Assembly (NCBI GenBank): GCA_031254455.1
Contig: JAIRUI010000005.1
Location: 1-27,108, forward strand
DNA from: Chitinispirillales bacterium
GTDB taxonomy: Bacteria > Fibrobacterota > Chitinivibrionia > Chitinivibrionales > Chitinivibrionaceae
Direction of reading: 5' to 3'
DNA length: 27,108 nt
Under the pieces are notes generated by a model. The model saw nothing but the letters and a program-made list of their open reading frames with translations, ran no database searches and was not told the origin of the DNA. How positions within the stretch are numbered: the first letter of the stretch is position 1; the number at the start of each line of letters is the position of its first letter. Made by a program: the position numbers and the translations under genes. This document shows, piece by piece, positions 16,594-25,644 of the stretch.

Positions 16594-17655
16594 ATGAGTG
16601 AATTCGATGGGAAAATGATTAGCGGAATTGAGCCGTATATTGCAGGCGAACAGCCCAAAGATATGAGTTATATAAAACTTAATACGAACGAAAATCCATA
16701 TTCTCCGTCGCCGAAAGTTGAAATCGCAATTAAAAAATTTGATTATTCCGCACTTCGTCTGTACCCTGATCCCGATACAAATATTTTGAAACGGGCGATT
16801 TCCGAATTTGAGCGTGTGAACTGCGAAAACGTATTCTGCGGAAACTCTTCGGATGAAATTTTGGCTATGGCGTTTATGGCTTTTTTTAGCGGGAAAGAAA
16901 TTATTTTTTCGGATATAACATACGGCTTTTATCCTGTTTGGTGCAATATTTTCAACGTTAAAGCCAAAATCGTACCGCTTAAATCCGACTGGACTATCGA
17001 CATAGAAAATTATCCGGAAAATTCGGACGGAGTCGTTATATGTAACCCTAATGCGCCTACCGGAATCGCATTAAAAAAAATACAAATTGAAGAATTTGTA
17101 AAAAAGAATAAAAATTCTCTTATAATTTGCGATGAAGCGTACATAGATTTCGGCGGAGAAAGCGCGGTCGATTTATCTATGAAACATAATAATATTTTAT
17201 TGATAAAAACATTATCGAAATCGTACTCTTTAGCCGGTGCGAGAGTAGGTTACGCGGTCGGTAACGCGGAACTTATAAATACTCTTAACAAAGTAAAAAA
17301 TTCCTTTAATTCATATACGCTTGACCGTCTTTCAATCGAAATCGCGGTTGCTGCGATTAAAGATGCGGATTATTTTAGAAATTGCTGCCGAAAAATTATT
17401 GGAACACGGACTTGGATAAGCGAAGAACTGCGAAAAATCGGATTTGAGGTTCTTGAATCGTTATCAAATTTTATTTTTGCATCTCCTCCCAAAATATCGG
17501 CGCAAAATTTATACTTAAAATTAAAATCAAAAGGTATTTTAATCAGGTATTGGAATAAAGAGCGCATTTCCAATTGGGTTAGAATTTCCATCGGCACAGA
17601 CGGTGAAATGAAAATACTGATTGACGCGATAAAGGAAATTCTCACCAACTTTTAA
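16594..17655 (+). CDS. hisC: Histidinol-phosphate aminotransferase (class I/II PLP fold)
   Basis: 353 aa, usual for HisC. It transfers an amino group from glutamate to imidazole-acetol phosphate in histidine synthesis. Motifs: LNTNENPYSPSP (30-40), YPDPD (57-61), CGNSSDEIL, NPNAPTG (151-157, PLP ring Asn), DEAYIDF (180-186, Asp180 contacts PLP N1), and the Schiff-base Lys209 in KTLSKSYSLAGARVGY. The C-terminus has the phosphate-binding Arg in VRISIGT. No other his gene is present, so a related specificity (for example aromatic amino acids) cannot be excluded. The gene begins 50 bp after dctP and overlaps the convergent lptE by 14 bp. The start is an ATG with a weak GAGAAAAA RBS. Confidence 0.9.
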   Translation: MSEFDGKMISGIEPYIAGEQPKDMSYIKLNTNENPYSPSPKVEIAIKKFDYSALRLYPDPDTNILKRAISEFERVNCENVFCGNSSDEILAMAFMAFFSGKEIIFSDITYGFYPVWCNIFNVKAKIVPLKSDWTIDIENYPENSDGVVICNPNAPTGIALKKIQIEEFVKKNKNSLIICDEAYIDFGGESAVDLSMKHNNILLIKTLSKSYSLAGARVGYAVGNAELINTLNKVKNSFNSYTLDRLSIEIAVAAIKDADYFRNCCRKIIGTRTWISEELRKIGFEVLESLSNFIFASPPKISAQNLYLKLKSKGILIRYWNKERISNWVRISIGTDGEMKILIDAIKEILTNF

Positions 17656-18124
17656 TAGAATTTTGCAGAATTTTCTCCGTAATATCGTCAATTGCACGAG
17701 ATCTGCCGTCCTCTTCGGTTTCGGTAGAGAAATCGTAATTTCCGATGGAAATAATCCGTCCCTTGTAAATTTCTTTTCCGTTTTTATTGTCAAAAAACAC
17801 AATATCTGCAACTATTTCGACGGAATGCGTTTTAATCGTAAGCGAATTTCTGTCGCCTGAATAATCCTGCGCCGAATTTTTATAATAAACAACATTTCCG
17901 CCTATATAAGAATCTCCGTTTTTGGCGACAACGGTAAGTTTTTCACGTGACGCTTTTTGCGATAAAACTTCCGTGATTCTTTCGGCGACGCCTTGAACCA
18001 ACGCACTGTTTTCAAACAATGGAATCTCTACGGTTTTGATATTGGAAGGAAGGGACGAACCGCTGAAAGTATAAGCGCATCCTATAAAAACTACACCGAT
18101 AATTGTAAAAGTCAGTTTTTTCAT
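17642..18124 (-). CDS. lptE: LptE-like LPS-assembly lipoprotein
   Basis: 160 aa from the ATG at 18124, which overlaps the dinG stop as ATGA, a sign of translational coupling. The longer reading frame would use a GTG three codons upstream. The lipoprotein signal MKKLTFTIIGVVFIGC gives lipid Cys16, followed by AYTFSGSSLPSNIKTVEIPLFEN, the typical LptE opening. The middle alternates beta strands (SVEIVADIVFFDNKNGKEIYKGRI), and the end is a helix with RSRAIDDITEKILQNS, as in the family. LptE plugs the LptD barrel and helps insert LPS in the outer membrane. LptE is weakly conserved in sequence, so the call rests on motif order, size and lipobox. It implies an LPS-bearing outer membrane. Confidence 0.82.
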   Translation of the reverse strand: MKKLTFTIIGVVFIGCAYTFSGSSLPSNIKTVEIPLFENSALVQGVAERITEVLSQKASREKLTVVAKNGDSYIGGNVVYYKNSAQDYSGDRNSLTIKTHSVEIVADIVFFDNKNGKEIYKGRIISIGNYDFSTETEEDGRSRAIDDITEKILQNSIKSW

Positions 18125-20940
18125 TCGCCGCACTCAAAAAATTTGTCAAATTCAGGAAATATTTCACACAAGTCGTCATATTTGTTCATAGGACTTCCGA
18201 CAAGATTAATGAATTGTTTACCGTAATTTTTTGTTATTATTCTACTGTCAAGAATTATCAACGCGCCTCTGTCGTCGTCTCTGCGGATAAGCCGTCCTAT
18301 GCCTTGCCTGAATTTGAGCAGCGCCTCCGGTAAAGAATATGCGATAAATCCGCTTTGTCCGTCTTTCTCGGCATTTTGCATCAATTGTTTTTGAAGAGGG
18401 TGAGTCGGTATAGGAAACGGAAGTTTGGGGATGATAACAATTTCACATTCTTTTCCGGACATATCCACCCCTTCCCAAAATGTTCCGCCGCCCAACAAAA
18501 CCGCTCCGCGCGTATCTTTCATTTGCCGTTGTATCCAAGCGTTGTTCCCGCTGATTCCTTGCGCAAAAATATTAAGTTGTTTTTCGTCTTTGTTCGTTTC
18601 ATTAAAAACAATTTCCAAATTTTCATTGTTCGTAAAAAGAACAAGAATGTTTTTTTGACAGTGTTTGCTTATTTCAAGAATCGTTTTTGCCGTGTATATA
18701 TTATGTTCTTGCGTTCCGGTTTCGGGAGATTTTGCGGAAACGGCAAAAAATATTTCATCGAACGCCTTTTTTGTTTCAAATTCTTTCAATACAGGCAGGC
18801 AATCCGAAATTCCTATCCTTTGTGCAAAATATTCTATATTTTTTTGCGGTGAAAGCGTCGCCGAAGTAAAAATTACAGGTTTTGAATATCGTTTCCAAAA
18901 CGGATTTAAAAAATCACAAATTTTTGTAGTTGTTCCGGTTAGTTTTACCCATTTTTTACTTGCAGGACCTTCTATCCAAAATATATCGCCTTCGGTTTGT
19001 GCGGCGCATAAGTATTCAAGATCCGCTTTAATCTGGTTCGCCGTATTTTGCGCATAAGTAAATGCGGACGCAATATTATTTTGTTCAATTAAATCACAAT
19101 ATTTTTGTCCTATCAGTCTTGACAAACCGTGAAATTCTTCTATGTTCATAAGCAATCCTTTAAGTCCGTCAAAATCTGCGAACGGGGCGTTTTTATATTC
19201 GAGCGTAATTATAGAATTTTGAGAATCCTTAGAGTCTTGTCGAAAATTTTCAAACATCCAATTTGTAATTTCTTCCAAAAATGCGGCGCCGTCTTTTCTG
19301 GCGTTATAAATTACGTGTTTCAGTTTTAATGCGTCGTCTATAAAATCTCGGTTTTCCGAAAATATTTTTGTCAGATTGTATAAACTTGTATGTAAGCTCT
19401 GAAACGCTTCGACGGCGACATTTATTCTATTTGTATCAACATCGGTTTGCAGAGAATAATATCCTACTTCCTCAAGGCGGTGCGCTTCGTCAAAAATGAT
19501 TCCCGCCGTATTTTCAATAATTTCGTTTCCTGCAATAATATCACTGTAAAAAAATGCGTGATTTACCACGACGATGTGCGAAGCCGAGGCATATTTTCTC
19601 GCTTTTATCAAAAAACACGTCTGCGAAAACGAACATTTTAGACAATGCTTGTTTTCCGCAGATATAACGTCCCAAATTTTCATGTTTGTTCTACGATTAA
19701 AAGCGTTCTGCTCTTCAATGTCGCCGGATTTCGTTTTATAGTACCATTTTATCAACGGCAAAAGCGAACTCCTTTCTCTATGAGAAATTTCCCGCATCTC
19801 ACCGTCTATAACTTCCTCAAACGCTTTTCTGCAAATATAATTGTTCTTGCCTTTAAGAACCGCATACAAAAATTTTTTATCGAACAATTTCGTCAAAACA
19901 GGTAAATCTTTCTTTGCCAATTGATTCTGTAATTGCTTAGTATTGGTCGAAATAATAATTCTTTCATTTTTTTGCAACGCCGTAAATATCGCGGGAATTA
20001 AATATCCTAAAGTCTTTCCCGTTCCGGTCCCGGCTTCTATAACGCCGATGTTGTTTTCATTAAGCGATTTTACGACTATATTTGCAAAATCAATCTGTTC
20101 TTTGCGAACTTTATAGTTATCAATAACGGATTTCAAACTCTCGTTAAACGTTTTATCGATTGAGTCTTCTGAAATTTTAGAACCGTTTTCAAACGGAACG
20201 ATAGGTTTTATATTTGGGATTATATCGTATTTAGGTTTTTGAGGAGATATATTTTCCAAAGTTTTTTCCAAAACTCTTTTTATAAGTCCATGCGTGTTGT
20301 TAGCCATTTTCGCCCTGGGAATTTCCGGAATATCTTTAATTCTGGAAATCAAATTCAGCGCAATAAAACCGGACGCCTTTGCGTCGTCTAACGCTCTGTG
20401 CGCATTTTCAAGAGAAACGCCCAAACGCCGTGCAACTTTTGCAAGCGCGTACCCTTCTTCCAGTTCCAAAATAGTTCTCGATAAAACCAAAGTATCAATA
20501 TTCCAATTAGTTATTTCTTTCCCGCCGTTTCGTTTAATTTCCGCATTCAAAAACGATATGTCGAAATCAACATTATGCCCGCATATCGCAAGTCTTCCGA
20601 TAAATTCAATAAATTTATCCATAATTTCACAAAACTGCGGAGAATCTTTTACCAATTCGTCGCTTATCCCTGTTAATTGCGTTATTTTTTGAGGAATATT
20701 TATTTTCGGATAAATTAAAGTAGAAAACGTTTCGGACATCTTTCCGTCGATAAATTTAACCGCTCCTATTTCAATAACTTTGTCTTTGTTTTTATTCAAA
20801 CCGGTAGTTTCAATATCGACTGCGACAAAATCCGGCACCCTAACGCGAACGTTATTAAAACGCTTTTGTTTTTTCTTGTGATTAAGGATGGCTTTTAGTT
20901 TTTCTTGTGTTTTTGCATCCGCACCGTCAAAAATCGACAT
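18121..20940 (-). CDS. dinG: DinG-type helicase with N-terminal DnaQ-like 3'-5' exonuclease domain
   Basis: 939 aa. Residues about 36-205 form a DEDDh exonuclease: DIETTG (Asp42, Glu44), GHNVDFD (Asp125), HRALDDA (His181, Asp186). Residues about 280-939 form an XPD/DinG superfamily 2 helicase: Walker A EAGTGTGKT (302-310), four Cys for an iron-sulphur cluster (370, 433, 436, 442), DEAH (484-487), GGGTFWEGVDMSGKECEIVIIPKLPFPIP, and QGIGRLIRR. This exonuclease-helicase fusion is the layout known from Firmicutes DinG proteins. There the nuclease is the active part and the Cys cluster is often lost; here both appear intact. The role is probably resolution of unusual nucleic acid structures during repair. 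It starts 2 bp after fliS and overlaps lptE by 4 bp. Confidence 0.92.
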   Translation of the reverse strand: MSIFDGADAKTQEKLKAILNHKKKQKRFNNVRVRVPDFVAVDIETTGLNKNKDKVIEIGAVKFIDGKMSETFSTLIYPKINIPQKITQLTGISDELVKDSPQFCEIMDKFIEFIGRLAICGHNVDFDISFLNAEIKRNGGKEITNWNIDTLVLSRTILELEEGYALAKVARRLGVSLENAHRALDDAKASGFIALNLISRIKDIPEIPRAKMANNTHGLIKRVLEKTLENISPQKPKYDIIPNIKPIVPFENGSKISEDSIDKTFNESLKSVIDNYKVRKEQIDFANIVVKSLNENNIGVIEAGTGTGKTLGYLIPAIFTALQKNERIIISTNTKQLQNQLAKKDLPVLTKLFDKKFLYAVLKGKNNYICRKAFEEVIDGEMREISHRERSSLLPLIKWYYKTKSGDIEEQNAFNRRTNMKIWDVISAENKHCLKCSFSQTCFLIKARKYASASHIVVVNHAFFYSDIIAGNEIIENTAGIIFDEAHRLEEVGYYSLQTDVDTNRINVAVEAFQSLHTSLYNLTKIFSENRDFIDDALKLKHVIYNARKDGAAFLEEITNWMFENFRQDSKDSQNSIITLEYKNAPFADFDGLKGLLMNIEEFHGLSRLIGQKYCDLIEQNNIASAFTYAQNTANQIKADLEYLCAAQTEGDIFWIEGPASKKWVKLTGTTTKICDFLNPFWKRYSKPVIFTSATLSPQKNIEYFAQRIGISDCLPVLKEFETKKAFDEIFFAVSAKSPETGTQEHNIYTAKTILEISKHCQKNILVLFTNNENLEIVFNETNKDEKQLNIFAQGISGNNAWIQRQMKDTRGAVLLGGGTFWEGVDMSGKECEIVIIPKLPFPIPTHPLQKQLMQNAEKDGQSGFIAYSLPEALLKFRQGIGRLIRRDDDRGALIILDSRIITKNYGKQFINLVGSPMNKYDDLCEIFPEFDKFFECGE

Positions 20941-20942
20941 AA

Positions 20943-21305
20943 CTACTCTCGTTTCTTTATAAGGTTATGAAATGTTTCATGAAGAAGCGAAAGCACCTGC
21001 AGCGAATCATTCATTGAAGCAATATCTTCATTTTCAAGTTTTACGTATAAGTAATCGTAAAGTAAAAGCAATTCATTGGCAAGTTCGTTTTCATCGCTAT
21101 CCGTTTTTATTATTGAAGTTAATTGAACGAGAATATTTTGAACGGAATCCAAACGGCTTCGTATATATCTTTTTTCCCCATAAATAGCCAATCTTACGGT
21201 ATTAAACATAGCCTCGTGCAAAAATGCGATTCGATTATATTGCGGCAATGTTATTATCCGCATTTTACGGTAATATGAAGAAACCGCTTTTGAGTCTATT
21301 CGCAT
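20943..21305 (-). CDS. fliS: Flagellar export chaperone FliS
   Basis: 120 aa from the ATG at 21305, with AAGGA 11 nt upstream. The frame continues 29 codons further up to an ATG at 21392, but that extension has no RBS and no family similarity. The body fits FliS: AVSSYYRKMRIITLPQYNRIAFLHEAMFNTVRLAI, LDSVQNILVQLTSII, ANELLLLYDYLYVKLENED, and LLHETFHNLIKK. The characteristic 'LYDYLYVKL' helix is very clear. FliS binds the C-terminal helices of flagellin in the cytoplasm and keeps it unfolded for export. It is not next to flagellin or fliD but heads a run with dinG and lptE. Together with the rod gene at 8799 it indicates motility. Confidence 0.82.
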   Translation of the reverse strand: MRIDSKAVSSYYRKMRIITLPQYNRIAFLHEAMFNTVRLAIYGEKRYIRSRLDSVQNILVQLTSIIKTDSDENELANELLLLYDYLYVKLENEDIASMNDSLQVLSLLHETFHNLIKKRE

Positions 21306-21420
21306 TATATTTGTTTTCCTTAATGATAAATGATTCTCTAAAATAAATAATTTCACATTATTAAAACCCGGTTTTTCAAATACTCTCGGCATTTTGCGTT
21401 CTTAAGCGTAAAAATTTTCC

Positions 21421-23835
21421 TTAAATTTTCTGTAATTCTTGTGTCAATTCTTCGCAGGTTTGACAATTTTCAATAATTTCGCAACATTTCGGATTTGTAA
21501 AGAGCCCTGCGATTCTTGACAGCGTTTTTAGGTGAATTTGCGGATCTCCGTTAAGCGGATTTAAGACGACGATAAGTACTTTAGGCGACGCTTTTGACGG
21601 ATAGATTTCTCGTTTCTCTTTTTGAAACCACAAAAATATCTGCGGATTTTCAATATATTCCGTGTGAGCGTGTATCAAAATAACTTCCGGAATAAGTTCG
21701 ACGGGATACAATTCCAAACTTGAAAAAAGAATATTGTAAATTTCACTCTGAGACACTCCGTTTTTTTCAGATATTGACCGTGTTATACTTTCAAAATCGT
21801 TCTTTTGCGTTTCTATCGCTTCAAGTTTGGGGTATTCCGGAATTTTTTGCGGCGTGACGTTTTCTTCCAGCAACATTTCTTCGTTTTCCAAAGCGACAAG
21901 CGACAGAGACGGGTAAACGGCAAAAACGTTGTTCCGTTCAAATCTGTCGGATAATTGAACCGGATATTTATCGGTTGAAGGCGAACGGAATAATTTATGC
22001 CTCGCGCCCATTAAAACGACAAGCGCGTCGTCGTTACGAATATCGCCCGGTAAATCCCGCTTAATAATATTCCAATGTTTTTTTACACATATTTTGTATT
22101 TAACCGCGCCCTTAAAAAATTTGTTTATTTTTTCGGAAACTTCACCGCTTTGGTTCTCGGATAAGTAAAATACGGCTTCGGCGCTTACCTGTATCGACAG
22201 ATGTTTGATTTGAGCTATAAACGAAACGACATCCCCGCTATTTTCGCTTGTCGGCATAAAAACCGCAATAATACGTTTTGTTATTGCAATATTTCCGACT
22301 ATTTTCGCGAAAACCAAACTCGACGAACAATCGTCCAAAAGCCGTAAATAACCGCGTTCAAAAGGACAAACGACCGTTGAAGATTTTGTTTCGGCTACGG
22401 CGTGCAAAATTCCGTCTATAGTATTGTTCGCAATTCGCATTTCCGCTTGAAAATTTTCCTCAAGTTCGCTGGCATGATTCATACAAAAACCTAGAATCGT
22501 TTCAGATTCGGCGAGCGACTGTCTGCTTCCGTCCGAAATTGTAAGCGGCGAAATCATATATTTTTTCGCCTGCGTTCTAAATAAACAAGCAAAATCCAAA
22601 AGGCCGCCGCTGCTTTCCACATCTGAAACTAATACTAAAGTCCTGCTTTCAAAAAAAGCGTCTATCCGTTTTTTCGGCAGATTTTGAGCGTATTTTTCGG
22701 CAAAATAAAGCGCCGCTATCTCGCCGACGGTACATGTAAGCAAAATCAATATCATTGCGGCGTTAAAAATAGTTTCGGAGATAATTTTTATTTCAAGTCC
22801 GACCACCGCGCAGGCAATTGTCGTCGCCGCCTGCTGAAACGTCATGCCGGACATCATGAATATCGCTTCTTTTGAATATTTAAAGATTTTCCCGAAAATA
22901 AAACTTGCCGACGATTTGGAGATTATTGTCAAGACGGTTAAAGCGATTCCCAAAACTAACGCCTCATTGCTTTCCACAAAAATTTTCGGTCTTATCAACA
23001 TTCCGGCAGAAATAAGAAAAAACGGAATAAAAAGCGTATTGCCTGCAAAATTTATTTTCGTCATCAAAACGCCGTTTTTTAAAATCAACTTGCCGAAAGC
23101 CAATCCGCAGAAAAAAGCTCCGATAAGCGATTCCAATCGTAAAAAATGCGCCGACCATGAGACTAAGCAAACGCTTGCAAACACAAACAAAAACTGCGAA
23201 TATCCGTCTTCTGAAACCGCACGAAATATTTTTTGTGTAATCTTAGGAATAATCCAAAGAACCAAAACGATAAATAAAATCCAGCTTATAAACATTAACG
23301 CGAAATGAGTAAAGGTTGTAATTTCCTGCGAAATATCGGAAATAACCGCCAAAAGTCCCAAAACGGCGATGTCCGAAATAATCGTAGCGCCGACAGTGAC
23401 AGAAACCGCTTCGGAATTCCCCAAACCGAATTTGTTGATCATTCTAAGCGATAGAAGCGTATGCGAAGCGAAAAAACTCGCCGTAAGAATTGCGGTTTTT
23501 GGAGTACAGCCAAAAAGTTTTACTATTAAAATTGTCCCTAAAAGCTGCGGAATTATAAATGTAAGCAAACCAAAAACTACGCTTTTGAACGCATTCTTTT
23601 TGAAAAGGAAGGTATCTATTTCCAAACCGGCGATAAACATTAAATACAATTTTCCTATTTCTGAGAAAATGTGGAACGATTCGCTCAACGATTCTAGTTT
23701 GAAAACAAAACTTTCTAAAATTATCCCGAAAAGAATATAAAACACGATTCCGGGAATTTTTGTTTTCTCGGAAATTATGGGAACTGAAAATATCGCAAAC
23801 AGCAATATTGAAAATACAAAAAGCTGATCTGACAT
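21421..23835 (-). CDS. CPA2-type cation/proton antiporter with USP-like and PTS EIIA-like C-terminal domains
   Basis: 804 aa. Residues 1 to about 390 hold about 12 membrane segments of the Na+/H+ exchanger (KefB/CPA2) fold, with TIISDIAVL (likely ion-binding Asp) and IPFFLISAGM. Residues about 400-670 look like tandem universal-stress-protein-like domains (ESRTLVLVSDVES...). Residues about 680-804 resemble PTS EIIA type 2 (fructose/nitrogen): ELIPEVILIHAHTEYIENP, with His722 where the phospho-accepting His lies in the usual 'iPHar' motif, then GDPQIHLKTLSRIAGLF. It probably exchanges Na+ or K+ for protons at the inner membrane; the tail suggests control by phosphorylation or by a bound signal. 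AGGA precedes the ATG. It starts 7 bp after pfk. Confidence 0.88.
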   Translation of the reverse strand: MSDQLFVFSILLFAIFSVPIISEKTKIPGIVFYILFGIILESFVFKLESLSESFHIFSEIGKLYLMFIAGLEIDTFLFKKNAFKSVVFGLLTFIIPQLLGTILIVKLFGCTPKTAILTASFFASHTLLSLRMINKFGLGNSEAVSVTVGATIISDIAVLGLLAVISDISQEITTFTHFALMFISWILFIVLVLWIIPKITQKIFRAVSEDGYSQFLFVFASVCLVSWSAHFLRLESLIGAFFCGLAFGKLILKNGVLMTKINFAGNTLFIPFFLISAGMLIRPKIFVESNEALVLGIALTVLTIISKSSASFIFGKIFKYSKEAIFMMSGMTFQQAATTIACAVVGLEIKIISETIFNAAMILILLTCTVGEIAALYFAEKYAQNLPKKRIDAFFESRTLVLVSDVESSGGLLDFACLFRTQAKKYMISPLTISDGSRQSLAESETILGFCMNHASELEENFQAEMRIANNTIDGILHAVAETKSSTVVCPFERGYLRLLDDCSSSLVFAKIVGNIAITKRIIAVFMPTSENSGDVVSFIAQIKHLSIQVSAEAVFYLSENQSGEVSEKINKFFKGAVKYKICVKKHWNIIKRDLPGDIRNDDALVVLMGARHKLFRSPSTDKYPVQLSDRFERNNVFAVYPSLSLVALENEEMLLEENVTPQKIPEYPKLEAIETQKNDFESITRSISEKNGVSQSEIYNILFSSLELYPVELIPEVILIHAHTEYIENPQIFLWFQKEKREIYPSKASPKVLIVVLNPLNGDPQIHLKTLSRIAGLFTNPKCCEIIENCQTCEELTQELQKI

Positions 23836-23842
23836 TAAATTC

Positions 23843-25186
23843 CTATTTCATTAACGGCGGCTGTCCTGTCGATTCCAAAACCGCACGCCAAGTTGTTCCG
23901 TCGGGATTTATCGTATTTCGCTGACTCACAGCCATTTTAATAGGGATATGAACGTAATAATTATGCACAAGACCGATTAAAGCGCCGGTTTTACCGCCCA
24001 TTGCGGCATGAACGGCGTTTGCCGCCAATTGTGAACAATAAAGCGAATCGTTGGCGTTGGCTGGCTGACTTCTTACGATATAGGACGGATCAATATATTT
24101 CATATTGCACTCTACGTTACTTTTAGCAAAGTATTCAATTATTTTATCACGAATGAATATCCCTATATCGCCTAATTTTTTATTTCCGGAGGCATCGATT
24201 TCCAAATATTTATCGTCAAAATTTTTCAATAATTTTTGTCCGGCGCCTTCGGCGACAATAACGACGGCGTAACCGTTTTCAATAACTCTTCTGCGCAACG
24301 TTTCTAAAAAACCGTTTTCACCTTCAAGCGCAAAAGGAACTTCCGGAACAAGCACAAAATCGACGTTATTCGCCGCCACCGCCGTGTGAGCGGCGATAAA
24401 TCCCGATTCTCTCCCCATAAGTTTTACAAGCCCTATGCCGTTTGTGGCGCCTCTCGCTTCAATCGTCGCCGATTCGACCGCTTCGGTAGATTTTTCTACC
24501 GCGGTTTCAAAACCGAAAGATTTGCGAACAAAACTCAAATCGTTGTCGATTGTTTTTGGAATACCTATGACGGACAATTTCATTCCTCGATTTTTTGTCT
24601 CTTCATAAATTCGTAGCGCTCCCTTTTGAGTGCCGTCGCCGCCTATTGTAAAAAGCATGTTTATATTCATACGCTCTAAACAATCCGCAATATCGTTCGT
24701 TCTGTCTCCGTATCCGCGGGAAGAGCCCAGAATAGTTCCGCCTTCACGGTGAATATCACGAACTTTATCTATTGTCAAATCAATGATCGGGAGTTTGAAT
24801 TCCGGCAGAAATCCTTTGTATCCGTTACAAATACCCACAACGTTATTTACGCCGTACTGTACACGAAGCGTATAAGTAATGTCGCGAATAACGTTGTTTA
24901 ATCCGGGACACAAGCCGCCGCATGTAATTATCGCCGCTTTTACTTTTCCGGCGTCAAAATAAATGTCTTTACGAGGACCCGCCGCTTCGACAAAAATCGG
25001 CTTAAAACTTTTTGCCATATTCCAATCGGTATGACTGTTTAGAACTATGATTTCGGTATCTTCCACAAAATTTGCTATGAAATCTCCGTCTTTCGTCGAT
25101 AAATTAAGCGGGGATTTGATATTGGTGTGCCCAAGAGTTTCGATAACGAAATCTTCACTGCGGACATTGCTAAAATCTTCTGACAT
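23843..25186 (-). CDS. pfkA: ATP-dependent 6-phosphofructokinase (plant/spirochaete-type clade)
   Basis: 447 aa, longer than the 320-aa E. coli type because of an N-terminal extension of about 90 residues. It converts fructose 6-phosphate to fructose 1,6-bisphosphate. Motifs: ITCGGLCPGLNNVIRD, ILGSSRGYGD, TIGGDGTQ, GIPKTIDNDL, GRESGFIAAH, and LVPEVPF. GGDGT (Gly rather than the Asp of GGDD) indicates ATP as donor, while PKTIDND is shared with PPi-type enzymes. The combination is that of the plant, trypanosome and treponemal ATP-dependent group. PPi use cannot be fully excluded without assay. The strong AAAGGAG RBS is 5 nt before the ATG. It is first in a two-gene operon with the antiporter. 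Confidence 0.92.
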   Translation of the reverse strand: MSEDFSNVRSEDFVIETLGHTNIKSPLNLSTKDGDFIANFVEDTEIIVLNSHTDWNMAKSFKPIFVEAAGPRKDIYFDAGKVKAAIITCGGLCPGLNNVIRDITYTLRVQYGVNNVVGICNGYKGFLPEFKLPIIDLTIDKVRDIHREGGTILGSSRGYGDRTNDIADCLERMNINMLFTIGGDGTQKGALRIYEETKNRGMKLSVIGIPKTIDNDLSFVRKSFGFETAVEKSTEAVESATIEARGATNGIGLVKLMGRESGFIAAHTAVAANNVDFVLVPEVPFALEGENGFLETLRRRVIENGYAVVIVAEGAGQKLLKNFDDKYLEIDASGNKKLGDIGIFIRDKIIEYFAKSNVECNMKYIDPSYIVRSQPANANDSLYCSQLAANAVHAAMGGKTGALIGLVHNYYVHIPIKMAVSQRNTINPDGTTWRAVLESTGQPPLMK

Positions 25187-25358
25187 AATAACTCCTTTGC
25201 CTCTGGTTAAGAAAAATAATTTATTTCTAAGCGGAATTGAGAAAAATACTTATTAATGGAAACAAAGGAATAATATTGTCACGAAAAGATATTTTCTTTT
25301 TGGCAAATATTTCTGCTTCCTCCTCATATTTATTAAAACAATAAATTATTTTAGTAAT

Positions 25359-25509
25359 GCAGTAAACAATGGATTGTTGGGATAATACCGGACTTTTCAT
25401 TCGTGTTCTTTATCTTTTTATTAACTAAATAAGCGTGAACTTTCTTCACAGGTTGTTCTGCCTATTAACGCCTATTTAGTTAAACACGGGTGAATTCATT
25501 GTTTACTGC
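25359..25509 (+). repeat. 151-bp segment bounded by perfect 13-bp inverted repeats, three nested stems (candidate structured RNA or invertible cassette)
   Basis: The outer arms GCAGTAAACAATG (25359-25371) and CATTGTTTACTGC (25497-25509) pair perfectly. A middle stem pairs 25396-25407 with 25483-25494: 12 pairs, two of them U-G in plus-strand RNA. An inner stem pairs 25423-25435 with 25469-25481, 12 of 13. Inside is the hairpin GTGAA-CTTTC-TTCAC, followed by GGTTGTTCTG (25451-25460). So 37 of the 41 bases of the 3' arm are paired in one long bulged hairpin. The two wobble pairs would be A-C mismatches on the other strand, which favours an RNA read towards the LRR gene. Its counterpart at 2314-2465 has the same length and position but different stem sequences. 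Confidence 0.68.
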
Positions 25510-25618
25510 AAATAATTATGAATTATTGGCGGGACAGCCTTTTCTGATTTTACCGCGCTTCTTTCCTTTAATTCATAAGAGTTATTAAATTCGGCTAATG
25601 ACGATACAAGCGCCGTCT

Positions 25619-25644
25619 GTCATTGCGAACGAAGTGAAGCAATC
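25619..25644 (+). repeat. Short dispersed repeat (GTCATTGCGA...GAAGCAATC type), copy C
   Basis: The plus strand reads GTCATTGCGAACGAAGTGAA, then GCAATC, the same family as copies A and B at 2083-2170. Relative to the downstream gene it has the same orientation as copy A, at a similar place in the paralogous leader. Confidence 0.8.

Noticed and set aside
21306..21420. Sigma-28 promoter for fliS (GCCGAGAG near 21396)
   Set aside because: A GCCGA core is visible, but no TAAA-type -35 lies at the required distance.
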